64,000 bases of DNA from Nereocystis luetkeana (Eukaryota; Sar; Phaeophyceae; Laminariales; Laminariaceae): NCBI GenBank assembly GCA_031213475.1, contig JARUPZ010000024.1:6575324-6639323 (forward strand). Direction: 5' to 3'. How positions within the stretch are numbered: position 1 is the first letter of the stretch; each line of letters opens with the position of its first letter. A program made the position numbers and the translations under genes. The notes under the pieces were generated by a model, which was given only the letters and a program-made list of their open reading frames with translations, was not told where the DNA came from and made no database searches. This document shows, piece after piece, positions 36,190-47,861 of the stretch.

Positions 36190-37302
36190 CACGACTACAT
36201 ACAGCAGCCAGTGTCGTGGACGAGATTTAAATCACGACTACGGGGACATTAACGAGCTATCCCTGGGTTTCAGGCCTTGCGTTTCGGGTCGGAGATAGGG
36301 TCGGGATTAGTGTCATCACGTACTGTAGGTGCTGGTCTTTGAGGCTGTGATAATTACAGGCGACGGGACTTTTATGTGATGTTTACGTAGAGTTTGGGGT
36401 ATAATCTATTAACCAAGAGAAACGCTGCTGCTCGCATCTCGCATGCTGATACGCTGTTTTGGTTTGTTGTTGCGGGAGTTGGATGGTTTGCTGGAGAGGA
36501 CGGCTGCAACGGAAAAGTGCGAAACGCGAGGCCTGAAACCCGGGGATGTCTCGTAAACATCCCCGTGGTCGTAAGTTGTATCTTGTCTGCCTACTATTAA
36601 TCATAGGCGCGATTATCGGTTCCTTTTCTTCCCAGGCAGGGGCAAAGGGGTTGAGAGATTACTTGGGACGTATCATTACAAATGAGTTGCCGCGAGTTTT
36701 ACGTACTTTGTATTATTAATGGTATTAATAGCAAAAGTACGATGCACTGCTTATGGCTGCAGCAGCAGTAAAAAGAAAAAACTTGGGCCACAGCAGTGTA
36801 CGAACCAAAAATCCGAGGACCTGGAACCACATTTTCAAAAAGTGCAGCAACGCTGAGTGCTGTGGCGGTGCTTACTTATTACAGGCCACGAAAACCGGTG
36901 CCGCTTTTTGCCACATTTTTGGAGTGAGGCCCACTCTACCAAATAATACATGGCAGGGTCGTGCACTTTCGGACAAGACGTGGGGCTGGAGTCACGACAG
37001 AATTGCGGGGTATCGTGCAACGAAAATGCACCCCGGCCCGGCAGTGGCAGAGGTGCGAGGGAATGGAGTTGTGTTTCGTTCGGCCAAGAATATACCAGGT
37101 ATATTTTACTGGCCTGTCCCTATAAACAGAAGACCCGCCCTCGTGTCGCTATTCAATACAACCGATCCTTTGTATAGGGAATGACCTGCTGTTATGATAA
37201 TAGGAGGAGCGTTTTCGTTATTGCTGTACTTCGTAGAATACAACCGTTTCTTCTGCCTAGGGACAGACTGCTAATGTAAACGTAAGGGCCGTTTTCGTAT
37301 TA
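36190..37302. other. Non-coding, one small repeat fragment
   Basis: A fragment of the 4.2-6.7 kb repeat lies at about 36780-36850. Nothing else recognised. Confidence 0.4.
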
Positions 37303-37407
37303 CTACGGGGGACCACATTAAATAGGACCTACGGTACACACTAAAACCCATATATTTCGGTATTTTTACCAACAATATTTGGTCCTACTAACTATGGTCC
37401 CCCGGAA
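37303..37407. mobile_element. MITE-A copy 8
   Basis: CTACGGGGGACCACATTAAA to CCCCCGGAA, TA at both flanks. Confidence 0.85.
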
Positions 37408-38383
37408 TAATATTTAATGAAAACGTTCCTCGTATCTTATATCTTCTATATCTGTAGGGGCAGACGGGTATGTTTTTGTAGGGGAAAGCAACGCAGGTGG
37501 TATTACACTGATGTTATGTATTTTTCAAACCCGAGCTTGTTTCTACCAAGTGGTGCTTTCATACCATGTAGCACTCAACCCCTGAATGTAGGGAGCTGTT
37601 GTATTGAAGGTAAGTGCGGAAATGTTCCCTATATTGAGAGACAGAGTGGTAGCTTAATCTTTACAAAACCCCTGTGCGTGCATAACGTGAGCGGGTTAGC
37701 ACTTTCTGCCCATCGATGTCCAGCACCCAGCCGGTGTCGACGTGCTACTTATTCTCCCTGTTTTGCGAAGAGGTTGCACACCAGTGCGCAGCAAGCAGTG
37801 GGCACAAACTACGAGACAGAGAGGATCCACCCCGAAGCATGGCGAACTCTGTGATGTAGTTGAGCGGATACCAGCGGCCATGCTGGTTCAGCTCACACGT
37901 GATTTCGCTTCGTGCGTGCGGCTTCTTCGTCTCGTTTGTTTTCAGGTGAGAGAGTAAAGCGTCGTGCTACCGGACCGAATTTTGTTTAGCGGGGTTTTTT
38001 TTTACGTTTTTTTCCCCCGTCTTCCTTGGGCTCCAGCGCCTCTGGATGTGTGACCAAGCACTCCTTGATTTGAATGTCGATGTGACCACAACAATGAAGA
38101 TTAGTATAGATCAGCCAATGCACTACCAGACACGCCGGGAACCGGAAAGGAGACCTACAAATACACAAATCAGACGAATCGCTGAAAATGAATGCGAGAC
38201 GAGAGAATCGAACAAAAAACAGAAACGGCGATTGCGTATGAAAAACAGTACCACTCTGTCCCAAAATATAACTACCGACTTTATATCAGTACTGAATTAA
38301 AACGTTCCTGATGTTTCGGGACAGACGTTCCATATGTGGAGCCAGACACGCGAACACTCTGAGACGAAGCAAAAAAGCACCCA

Positions 38384-38488
38384 TTACGGGGGACCATAGT
38401 AAATAGGACCAAATAGTGTTGGTAAAAATAGGTAAATATATAAGTTATTGTGTGTACCATAGGTCCTGTTTACTATGGTCCCCCGTAA
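38384..38488. mobile_element. MITE-A copy 9
   Basis: TTACGGGGGACCATAGTAAA to CCCCCGTAA. The flanking TA is not preserved. Confidence 0.82.
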
Positions 38489-38607
38489 GGGCCATGAGCT
38501 CTGCGATTGGCCGAAACCTCTGCGCCCCGGAAAAAAAAAAAAAAAAAATGACCCACGGGCGCGCCCTCGAACTGGTAATTTCTGTCCGCGTTTCAACTGT
38601 CGTATAT

Positions 38608-38825
38608 ATACTTGATGTACTCAGAGGCCAAAGACTGCTGATCCTCTCTTGGCAGAAGTGGCCCCAGTCGCGCTGTTGTAGAGAGAGGTGCGTAGCAGAG
38701 GGGGCATCTATACATGATATACATCAAGAGGCCTAAGGCTGCTGTTCCCCTCTCCGCAAGAGTTACCCCCGTAGCGCTGTTGTGGAGAGAGAGAGAGATG
38801 CGTAGCAGAGGGGGCAGCTCTCGAT
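38608..38825 (+). repeat. Two tandem units of about 108 bp
   Basis: Both units carry GAGGCC.AAG.CTGCTG and GTGCGTAGCAGAGGGGGCA-like blocks. Confidence 0.8.
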
Positions 38826-38867
38826 GCTCTTTTAGTTGGGGTGTGTTTTTGCTAAAGTGTCCCCAGG

Positions 38868-39032
38868 TGTTTCGAGACCATCCGGTTTAGGGCCATGCTA
38901 TTGATAGTGTGTGAGTGTAGCAGAGATGAGACCTGGGGTAGAAGAAAAAAAAAAAAAAAAGGTCTCATCTCTACTACACTCATACCAGGTACACTATGAA
39001 TAGTATGGCCCTAAACCGGATGGTCTCGAAGA
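38868..39032. repeat. Inverted repeat with 65-72 bp arms and poly(A) spacer
   Basis: The left arm TTCGAGACCATCCGGTTTAG... and right arm ...CTAAACCGGATGGTCTCGAA face each other around an A run (38944-38960). The right arm carries one extra TACCAGG relative to the left. A third partial arm lies at 39061-39110. Confidence 0.85.
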
Positions 39033-40033
39033 AAAAAAAGGATCTACTCGGGAGTAAAGACCGACCATCCGGCTTATTAGGGCCATGCCAGCATGTAGTA
39101 GAGGTTAGACCAGGCAGTAAATTTGATTTGTCGCGAGAGGAAACAGAAAAAAAAAAAAAAAAAACTGCGGTATTGGAAAGTGCGAGCGCAGTATGAGATG
39201 TTGTTTCCAGGAGTAAAAGAATAGACCATGTTAATTAAAAGAAGTGAGTAAGACCACGTCTTTTAGCTTGTCCCTAGGTCGTACAGCAGTACACCGTTTT
39301 TTTTTCCCGCGCCTTCAACTTGTGTGCGCTGGTGGAAGGCACGTACGTAACACACCGGGTACCCCGAGCACCACTCTGTCCGGAAATATGAGAACCGATT
39401 GTTCGACACGGCAGCGAGTCTCGCTATTTTATTCTCATGTTTTGTTTTTTGTTGGGGGGGGGCTGGGCTTTGGTGGCTCGACCAAGGATCAGGTTTCTCA
39501 CAAGGAAGGCAGGCATTTTATTTTTGTTTCGTGGTTTTGTTTGTTCGGAGCGACTTACCCCCCCCTCGGGTAAGAACAGCACCCCCTCCCCCCCCCCCCC
39601 CTCCCCCCTCCCTGGTCACCGTGTCGTCAACCATACGAGACGGCACTTTCCCAAATTGCTGGCACCCATTGGCCCACGGTAACGTTGGCGTTGATGATGA
39701 AACCGTCGTTTCATTTCGTTTCATACAAACACAAAGTGTATTCGAAACGGTCCTCACACTTCGACACAACACAAAACCGCAACTATTGGTCCGTAAAATA
39801 TCGATATTCCGTATGATTTTTTATTTTTTTTGTATACTGATTGGTTTGGCCGGGCCTAAAACAAAAACAAAAAAGAGTGTTTTTTTTTCGGCCAGCTTTT
39901 ATAAGACGGGGAGGTTCGGCTTCAGATCTCCGCCTTCACCCGGGATCTATCTAAAGTTAAAGGCATGCCCTATCCCCTGCCGGCATGCTCTACGATGCGG
40001 CCATTAAAATTTGGCTCCCTTCACTGGGAGGTA

Positions 40034-40146
40034 TTACGGGGGGCCATAGAAAATAGGACCAACTATTGTCAGTAAAAACAGGTAAAAAGATGTACGGTAG
40101 ATTTTGTGTGTGTACCGTAGGCCCTATTTACTATGGTCCCCCGTGA
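40034..40146. mobile_element. MITE-A copy 10
   Basis: TTACGGGGGGCCATAGAAAA to CCCCCGTGA, TA at both flanks, slightly longer interior. Confidence 0.82.
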
Positions 40147-40529
40147 TACCATGGTAGTGGTTATCGCTGTCCGCATACGGTACCTCCTCGTACGGCAAGT
40201 CGTCTGCTTCATGCTGCCCCCTTGTGGGAGCTCAGTTTTTGCCCTGACTGTATGTTCGTACACAGCGCTTGACGCAGTTGTTGCTGCCGTTACAGGTGTA
40301 TGCGTGTCGCATGTACAAACAGATCGGCTCATCAGACAACTCGTAAAATTCAGTAAAAATGGGGTATAGGCGAGACGTACTGCGCAGCTTGTAAAGTTGA
40401 GTACCAGGTATCAACTATTTAATCACTCGACATCACGGGTGACGTATTTCGTATTTCATACTTGTGTTTTAAAGAAAGGTTCAGACGGTGTGATTGGCAA
40501 GTCATTTGTACGTACAGCGATGCCGGCCC

Positions 40530-40970
40530 TGGTCTCTTGTGTGCTGCTGCTGCTGCTGCTGCTGCTGTGCTAGGCTGCTGCTCACTGTGCTCCTGCTGAC
40601 GTTGTTGCTGCTTGCTGCTACTTGCTGCTGCTTGCTGCCGATTGCTGCTGCTTGCTTCTGCTTGCTGCCGATAGCTGCCGATTGCTGCCGCTTGCTGCTG
40701 CTTGCTTCTGCTTGCTGCTGCTTGCTGCCGATTGCTGCCGATTGCTGCCGCTTGCTGCTGCTTGCTGCTGCTTGCTGCTGCTTGCTGCTGCTTGCTGCTG
40801 CTTGGTGTTTCTTGGTGTTCCTTACTGTTCCGTGTTGCTCCTTGCTGCTTGCTGCTACTTGCTGCTACTTGCTGCTACTTGCTGCTACTTGCTGCTGCTG
40901 TTCGCTGCTGCTGTTCGCTGCTGCTTTTGCTGCTGCTTTTGCTGCTGCTTGCTGCTGCCGTTGCCGCCTC
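40530..40970 (+). repeat. (CTG)n and CTGCTTGCTGC array
   Basis: About 440 bp of CTGCTTGCTGC-type units with CTG runs. The Leu/Ala/Cys-rich open frames over it are artefacts. Confidence 0.93.
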
Positions 40971-41183
40971 TGCTACACAAATCAGCCGGCGAGTCGGAGC
41001 AGCGATGCCTACCCTAGTTTATGGTGTACTGCGCTGCTACCTGCTGCCGCTGCTACTGCCGCGGCCGCTGCTTCTGCTCGACTGCGGTGTAGCTCCTCGA
41101 TGTTTTTTGCGTGTGGAACAACCCGACACTGCTGCAGACGATACTACGAGACTCGTACAGATACTGAGGTCGCCCATCAATAC

Positions 41184-41272
41184 ACCCTTTTAGGACCGCA
41201 GTCCCGTTTGGGGGGCAAACTACTTAGAAATTGACTGGTTCGTCCCCACGGCGTGACTACAGTCCTAAAAGG
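41184..41272. mobile_element. MITE-B copy 6
   Basis: CCCTTTTAGGACCGCAG to CTACAGTCCTAAAAGG. The TTAA duplication is lost. Confidence 0.78.
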
Positions 41273-41436
41273 AATATAAGGGGCCCACACCTATTCGTCG
41301 GGTGCAAAAAATGAAAAAATAAAACTACATGGGGGATTCTTCGATGTGGCTCCTGGCGTGTGCGTGGTAGTTACTCGAGTCTAAATAAGCTTGTGCCTGT
41401 TTTTGTCTCAATGCTATATTGTCGGAAGGCAAGCAC

Positions 41437-41438
<2 letters not shown>

Positions 41439-41508
<70 letters not shown>

Positions 41509-41536
41509 CATAATAATAATAATAATCATAATAATC

Positions 41537-41574
<38 letters not shown>

Positions 41575-41610
41575 CATAATAATCATAATAATCATAATAA
41601 TCATAATCAC

Positions 41611-41693
<83 letters not shown>

Positions 41694-41838
41694 GTAATAA
41701 TAATAGTAGTAATAGTAATAGTAACAGTAATAGTAATAGTAATAGTAATAGTAATAGTAATAATTTGATAGTAATAGTAATAGTAACAGTATTAGTAATA
41801 GTAATAGTAATAATAGTAATAGTAATAGTAATAATTTG
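41439..41838 (+). repeat. (AAT)n array grading into (AATAGT)n
   Basis: About 400 bp. Ile/Asn/Met homopolymer frames over it are artefacts. Confidence 0.97.
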
Positions 41839-41984
41839 GTTGCTACGCCCTGCAGCTTCTGCTTTGTAACGGTATAATAACGCGGTGCTCTCTACAAAAC
41901 CTGAGCTGTGACGTCGTTAAACTTGTACAAACCTCTCGCTTTCCAACCCGCGCGTGGTGCATGATGGGGTCGCGCGCGCTTATC

Positions 41985-42290
41985 GTGTCACCGGTGGCGT
42001 GGTAGGTGGTCCTCGTACCATTTTCACGGAGTGCACATCGTGCCATTTTCACGGAGTGCACATACTCATAGGAACTCTTTCTTGGAAAAAATAAGACGAG
42101 CAGAAAGCGCGAGGGCGCGAGTTATCAACAATCAATGAAAATCGACGAGCAGTGGGAATGCTGAACCGTATGCGCGATAACAATGAAGGCACGTACCGGG
42201 GGGGGGGGGAGGGGACGATCACCCTGTGACCACGGGTTTTGTCCAGAAGGCTGGAAAATAAATGTGATGATAAAAAATAAAAACGCGTAC
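41985..42290 (+). mobile_element. SINE copy 2 with tRNA-like head
   Basis: GTGGCGTGGTAGGTGGTCC at the head matches copy 1. It is followed by a duplicated 27-bp segment (CCATTTTCACGGAGTGCACA twice), the body with GAAGGCACGTACCG, and an A-rich end (GATAAAAAATAAAAA). Confidence 0.7.
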
Positions 42291-42299
42291 CAAGTTTAT

Positions 42300-43595
42300 G
42301 CACGTAAATAATCTATATATATATACTGTATGTAAAACTTTAGACGGAAATATAAGGGCCGTTGGGTGCTCATGCATGTGTATAAACCATCCCTATAATT
42401 CGGACCGGAGTGGTGGGTCGCGGTGACTCCCATGGTTGATACCTGGTAGTGCCAAAAACGCCTCGGTGAGAGGAAAATGGACTAATGGAAATGGACAAAG
42501 GATCGCCCAAGCCAACAGAGGGGGGGGGGGGGGGGGGAGGGGGCGTCTTTTCTGCAACGTACATGACGCGGCGGGTGTGCAAGAAACGTGTCGGCGGTGT
42601 GGCCGGATGCCGATTTGATCGGCGTGACACACGGCGTGGCATCGCGATGGCGGAGGGCACCCCGTGACCGGGTGCCGTCCCAGCAGCGGGGCACGAGTCG
42701 CCCCCCCCCAAGAGTTTTGGAGACTAAAGCATCAAGATGTTGCTTCCCCCTCGTGAAAATATCAACTCGGGGCGAGACCCTCGGCGCGCGCATCCAATTT
42801 CGAGCTCACACTTTTCAACAATCGGTTTGGACGGAGGAGACCTCAGGCGCTGTCATCGCTATTCTCGAGCACAAGTTGATGACTGAATGCCCGACTTGGA
42901 GCGAGACTTTCCGGCGCGGGCCGGGAGCTGGCCTCGGGGAGGGTGCAGACTGGGCTGCCTGCGCACAACGGCGGGCCGGCCACTCGGGCGTCGGTATCAG
43001 AATTTTTGGGCGCGTTTTGTTTCAAGGCACTTCTGTTTTGGCCTTTGCTTTACTGTTTTCAGTGTACGGAATGGAAGCATTTTTGGCATCATGTGCTATT
43101 TCAAGTTTTTTTTTTCCTTTTTTCTTTTGCCCTGTATGAGGACGGTTTGACAGCATGCCATTGAATGAGGTCGCGCCTTAGGTACTGATGTACCTGGCGT
43201 GATACTTTTGGATATCGCATCGAAAGTTTTGGTGCATCGGACTTGCCTTATGTATACTCGTATACCAGGGTATATGGTACGTATTGAACTCGTCGTGTCC
43301 TCCATCACCAGCCTTCCCTTTTGTTTCTTTCGCTGATGTCCGATGAAAAACAAACTGAGGCACTGCTGCACGTAACGACTATCAATATTAATTCCTCTTC
43401 GTATCGATTTTTTTTTTTGGATTATCGAAAAATCGATCATTATTTTTGGATTATCGATAATGATCGATAATAACTGACATCGCATCGAACCCCGCCGGCT
43501 ACTGTACATTCGGCATCCATCACACCTCGAGCAGCTTTATGGTACTGGCAGACAAGCCAGACATTCGTATTCCCCTGATGTTGTATTTTGTGCTA
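42300..43595. other. Non-coding stretch
   Basis: Contains a G run (42520-42542) and long but unconvincing open frames on both strands (42588-43139 plus). No splice-consistent exon or similarity was found. Confidence 0.35.
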
Positions 43596-43599
43596 TTAA

Positions 43600-43698
43600 C
43601 CCTTTTAGAACTCCAGTCCCGTTTTGGGGACAAACCACTCAAATTCCAAGTAATTTGTCCTCAATTGTCTCCAAAACGAGACTGCGGCCCTAGAAGGG
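43600..43698. mobile_element. MITE-B copy 7
   Basis: CCCTTTTAGAACTCCAG to CTGCGGCCCTAGAAGGG with TTAA at both flanks. This is the clearest TTAA example. Confidence 0.9.
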
Positions 43699-43704
43699 TT
43701 AAAA

Positions 43705-43816
43705 TTGCGGGGGGGCATAGTAAACAGGACCAAACGTTGTTGGTAAAAATAGCGAAATATACCTGGTAGTGTTTTGTGTGTTTGTCCTACCTGGTATTTA
43801 CGATGGTCCCCCGTAA
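43705..43816. mobile_element. MITE-A copy 11 with two TACCTGGTA insertions
   Basis: TTGCGGGGGGGCATAGTAAA to CCCCCGTAA. Compared with other copies it has 7 extra bases at 43760 and again at 43788. Confidence 0.85.
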
Positions 43817-43818
43817 TA

Positions 43819-43924
43819 TTACGGAGGACCATGGTAAATAGGACCAAGTATTATCAGTAAAAAATATGTTATTGTATGTGTTTTTGTGTGTACGATAGGT
43901 CCTATTTACTATGGCCCCCCGTTA
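43819..43924. mobile_element. MITE-A copy 12, adjacent to copy 11
   Basis: TTACGGAGGACCATGGTAAA to CCCCCCGTTA. A single TA (43817-43818) separates it from copy 11. Confidence 0.85.
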
Positions 43925-43927
43925 CAG

Positions 43928-44080
43928 TAGCAGCTCTGTTGCCGGGTAGGACCCGAATAACAGTCGGCATGGTCTGTAGCGCATGTTTCCTGGGTTGGAT
44001 ATGCCCTATGAGGCAGCTGCCTATAAGGCAGATCTGCCCTGTAAGGCAGATCCTGCACAACCTCGAGCAACGGCAGCAGC
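43928..44080 (+). repeat. Repeat family E copy 2
   Basis: TGTTGCCGGGTAGGACCCGA, GCATGTTTCCTGGGTTGGA and CAGATCCTGCACAACCTC, plus a short internal AAGGCAGATC duplication. Confidence 0.6.
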
Positions 44081-44372
44081 TGAGGAACTGAATGATGTAC
44101 TCGTAGCAAGGCGTGAAAAAAAAAACCTACGCACTGCTGGGCGTACAACAGTAGTATCGATTTATTGACTTTTTGGTCGGGTCGATTTTTTTAAAATTTG
44201 GGTGGGGGGGGGTTCTTATCGATGGTCAATATCGCAGTCGTCAACTCGATAAACGATCGATATCCATCCATCCCTGTATGTAGTGTATACCAATATTAAC
44301 AGGTCCCGAAAATTCAAGGATTTGTTTGGATCTTCACAGATTCGACGCGCGCTGAGACAGAGGTAAACATTA

Positions 44373-44472
44373 TTACGGGGGACTTAAATAGCACCTACGG
44401 TGAATACAAAACCTATGTATTTCCCCATTTTTACTAGCAACATTTGGTCCTATTTACTATGGCCCCTCGTAA
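44373..44472. mobile_element. MITE-A copy 13
   Basis: TTACGGGGGACTTAAATAGC to CCCCTCGTAA, TA at both flanks, a few bases missing near the left end. Confidence 0.82.
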
Positions 44473-44522
44473 TAGTAGCACTTTTTGACCAAAAAAAAAA
44501 ACTAAATGGCCGGGCCTGTTAA

Positions 44523-44611
44523 CCCTTTTAGGACCGCAGTCCCGATTTGGGGGCAAATTACTTAGAATTTGAGTGGTTTGTCCCCAAAATGGGGCTGCGG
44601 TTCTAAAGGGG
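44523..44611. mobile_element. MITE-B copy 8
   Basis: CCCTTTTAGGACCGCAG to CTGCGGTTCTAAAGGGG, TTAA on the left and TTGA on the right. Confidence 0.87.
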
Positions 44612-45309
44612 TTGACGCAATACCGTCCCGGTGAAAAGGCCTGTGTAGGTTTGTGGGTTTGTTCGTCGGGCTGCGATGCTGCGATTTTAGCTCCTCCCAT
44701 AGTCACTGGGATGTAGAGCCTTTGACAACGTACTGTGTGCAAGTGTATCCCTGTCTGTGATCTCTGTATGCAGGTTCACCCAAACCAAGCCTGTCTTGTC
44801 TGTCTGAACCCCCCCCCCCCCCTCCTTCGCTCTAAGCCAAAGATGTCAAGAGACATGTCAAGCAAGGCAAAACTTGCACGGTCAAGGGTGTAGGGCCGAG
44901 TGTTTCACACTAAAACCTAGTCATAGTATGGCGTCAGTCAAGGCGTGTCAAGGCAAAGTTGTTGTCGCGTCAAAGGGGGGGGAAAGTGCTATCTCCTAGC
45001 GCCTTTGCTCCGAGCTTGAGCTTGACGTACTATTTGTTTTTCCGGGGGTTGGGGTGGCCGCCCCCCCCCCCGCCCGATACCTGCGTGTATATAAGAAAGA
45101 GTCTCATGAGGGACTACTGTGACTAAAACCGAAACGATCGGGTGAAATAAAAATAAGAAATCCGGAAACACGACGAAAAAATAGAAGCAAACCACAAAAT
45201 AAACCGTCGGGAGTTTGGCGGCCATGCGTGCTGAAGTCGTATATAGTTCCCCCACCCCTCATGTGTTGAAAGCGCCCCATTCATTATCCGGGGTAACGAG
45301 AAACATATA

Positions 45310-45415
45310 GTTCGGGGGACCATAGTAAAAACAGGACCAAGTGTCGTCAGAAAAACAGGTTAATATATTGTTATTTGTGTGTAACGTAGGTCCTATTTAC
45401 TATGGCCCCCCGTAA
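45310..45415. mobile_element. MITE-A copy 14
   Basis: TTCGGGGGACCATAGTAAAA to CCCCCGTAA. Confidence 0.8.
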
Positions 45416-45692
45416 CAGTAGTGTAGGCAAACTGCCCTTCTGTGTCGGTGCAGAGTGGTATATAGGCATACCACCGAGCGAGCGGGGGTACCCCCTCCCC
45501 CCCCCAGGTGACGGGGCAAAGCGCACGGGCGGCGGCGGGGGGGGGGGGGCGAAGTAGCCAGCGCGATAAAATATTCCAAGCGACTCGCCCGGTCCCCCCC
45601 CCCCCTCCCCGCCCCCGCCCCCACCCCCACCCCCACCTCGCCCCCCCCCAAATCTCGCCCCTCTGTCGCCATCTTACTTTGCACGCGCATAT

Positions 45693-47137
45693 ATGCAGAA
45701 TGGCAAACGGGGGGGGGGTCCCGCCCGCGTCGCAGAGACGCGAGGAGGTCCCGACGGCGTCGCAGACGGGGCGGGGGGGAAGGGCGGGGCTCGAGCTCCC
45801 GACCGCATCCCGGACGCCCAGTGCGCCGTGTGCAAAGCCAAAAACTGTGGGACTTACAAGTTTTGCAATTTTTGTGGGACGCAGCGGGGCGAGGACGAGG
45901 ACAAAGACGGGCGCCCGCTCCCCGACCCCGTGGCCGGACCCGTGGCCATCGACCGCGACGTGATCGCGGCCCGGGCGGTGGAGGTCCTGGACGCACTCAG
46001 CGATAGCGTCGGCCGCCGCCGCGAGCGAGCCGTCACGGACGGGTTCGACTCGTTCCTGCGGCAGTACTCCCACGGCAGCAGAGGGTGGAAGGACGCCTCG
46101 GACCTGGACGTGTTCGCTTGGCTGTGCTGGCTCGACACGCAGGGGCAGGGGACCATGATCGTGCACGCCCCGGCGTGCCCCGACGTGCGTTGTCCCGCGG
46201 ACCGGGGAGGGGGGGGGGGGGGGGGCGGCGCCAGCGGGGGGAAGGTGTGCCGAGGTCGGTGGGCGGGGAGGCTGCCAAAGGCGGTACTCGGCGGAATCGC
46301 TCGAGAAGGACTTCTTGTCCAAGCTGAGGTGGACGATGAGCGAGGAGCTGGGAAAGACGGAGGAGTGGTGCCCGGCGAAGATGCTCGGGAACCCGGTCGA
46401 GAGCCGGATCGTGCGTTTCTACCTGGAACACGCCGCGGAAGAGCAGACCCCGGGGGGCGTTTTTGCGAAGCGGGGGCCGGCTCGGATGCTGTCGCACCAG
46501 CTGATCGAGCTCGTCAGGGACATGCGGCGGCGCGTCCAGAGCTGCCCGACGGTGGCCCAGCGGATCGCGACAACGCGAGACATCGCCCTCTTCTGCGTGG
46601 CCTTCGCAGCGATGAAGCGAGGCCTCGACCTGGCGCACACGCTGGGGGCGCAGCTCCTGCGGCTGCCGGACCACAAGGGGCTAATCTTCAACTTTCAGTT
46701 CGGGAAGCCCCTGAGGGCGTCGTCCGGCGCCGTGGTGGTGAGGGAGAACGAGGCCTGCCCCGAGATCTGCCCGGTCCGGGCTATGTGGGAGTACACGACT
46801 GCGGCGGCTTGTGTCCGGTGGGACATGTCGGACGGGCACGTTTTTCCGGCGGTCAAGGCCGACGGGGGTCGGTGTAAGTTGTCGGTGACCACGGCTCAGA
46901 TGACGGTCAGCCTGCAGGCGCACCTGCGATCGGCGGGGCTCGCGGACAAGCGCTTCACGATGCAGTCCTTTCGGGTGGGCGGGGCGGGGGACCAGCACCT
47001 CGCGGGCGCGGCCGTCGACGCCGTGATGCAGCTCGTGGGGTGCAAGTACGCGAGCGCGAGCCCTCCCTGCGACGGCTCGTTGGTCGGGCCAGCGGCGGGG
47101 CCTGCGGTTCGCGGCGGCGGCGGCGGCGTCGGCGGCA

Positions 47138-47171
<34 letters not shown>

Positions 47172-47325
47172 GGGCACGGCACCTAGCGGTAGCAGTCTCG
47201 GCAAGCGGGGTAGAGACAGAGCGTGTGAGGACGTCGACAAGTTGCCCTTGTCCGACGCGTTTATTCTGAGCTTCTCAGCGTTCGTGCCGACGAGGACATG
47301 GACGGGCGGTTTCTACGATGGATAA
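45693..47325 (+). mobile_element. Tyrosine-recombinase element (Crypton- or DIRS-like) with N-terminal zinc ribbon
   Basis: The coding signal runs from a zinc-ribbon-like CAVCK...FCNFCG near 45820 to a tyrosine-recombinase domain. The longest readable part is 46315-47325 (336 codons). It holds an alpha-helical core-binding region (EELGK...LVRDMRR), the first catalytic-arginine region (FAAMKRGLDL), the second box (TMQSFRVGGAG), a likely tyrosine in VGCKY, and a long Gly tract before a basic tail. Codon use is very GC-rich compared with the surroundings. I do not claim the gene is whole; the signal is not in one continuous frame. No reverse transcriptase is seen, so a Crypton-like DNA element is as likely as a DIRS-type one. 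A degenerate GATCTG/GATCAGATC repeat follows directly. Confidence 0.65.
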
Positions 47326-47344
47326 ATCGAACGTCGGGCGAATC

Positions 47345-47590
47345 GGGTCGGATCAGATAGATCAGATCAGATCCCTGTTTCGTGGTGTAGATATTTCAGA
47401 GGGCAGGTATACTTCCCTTGGCTTGTATATACGACCTAAACGATCTAAACGATCTATGGCGTGTTTCCCTGGTGGGATATGTATGACCTGTGATGATATA
47501 TAACGATCTGTAATGATCTGTGATGATATGTCGTGATCTGTAATGATCTTTACGATCTGTAATGATCAGTGTGATCTGTATGACACGGCT
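47345..47590 (+). repeat. Degenerate GATCTG/GATCAGATC region
   Basis: Repeated GATCTG, GATCAGATC and TGATGATATG words directly downstream of the recombinase region. Related GATCA arrays lie at 31.2-31.4 kb. Confidence 0.65.
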
Positions 47591-47861
47591 CTTGCGCACG
47601 CGCTTTTGCTGGGTGTTTGTGGGATCTGTCGTGACTGTGACTCTTGCACAAAAAATTCTGAATGGCGAAAAATAGGACCTACTGTACGTATAGACGATCT
47701 GCAGATAGATCATGACCCGTCTGTGTCCGACGTGTTTGAAGTGATGCGAGGGGCCATGCCGCGCGGTAAAAAAGAGGGTGCTATTGTTGCCACAAAAATG
47801 TTTTTGACCGTGACTCGGCTGGGGTAACAACTACATATTTGCAACACTCGTTTAGTCGTCG

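Noticed and set aside
37640-37940. Plus-strand frames near 37.7 kb
   Set aside because: Some normal-looking residues and a CAG|GTGAGA donor-like site, but no acceptor or second exon.
45393-46322. 309-codon minus-strand open frame
   Set aside because: It mirrors the GC-rich recombinase coding signal on the plus strand; Pro/Arg/Ala composition is typical of an antisense shadow.
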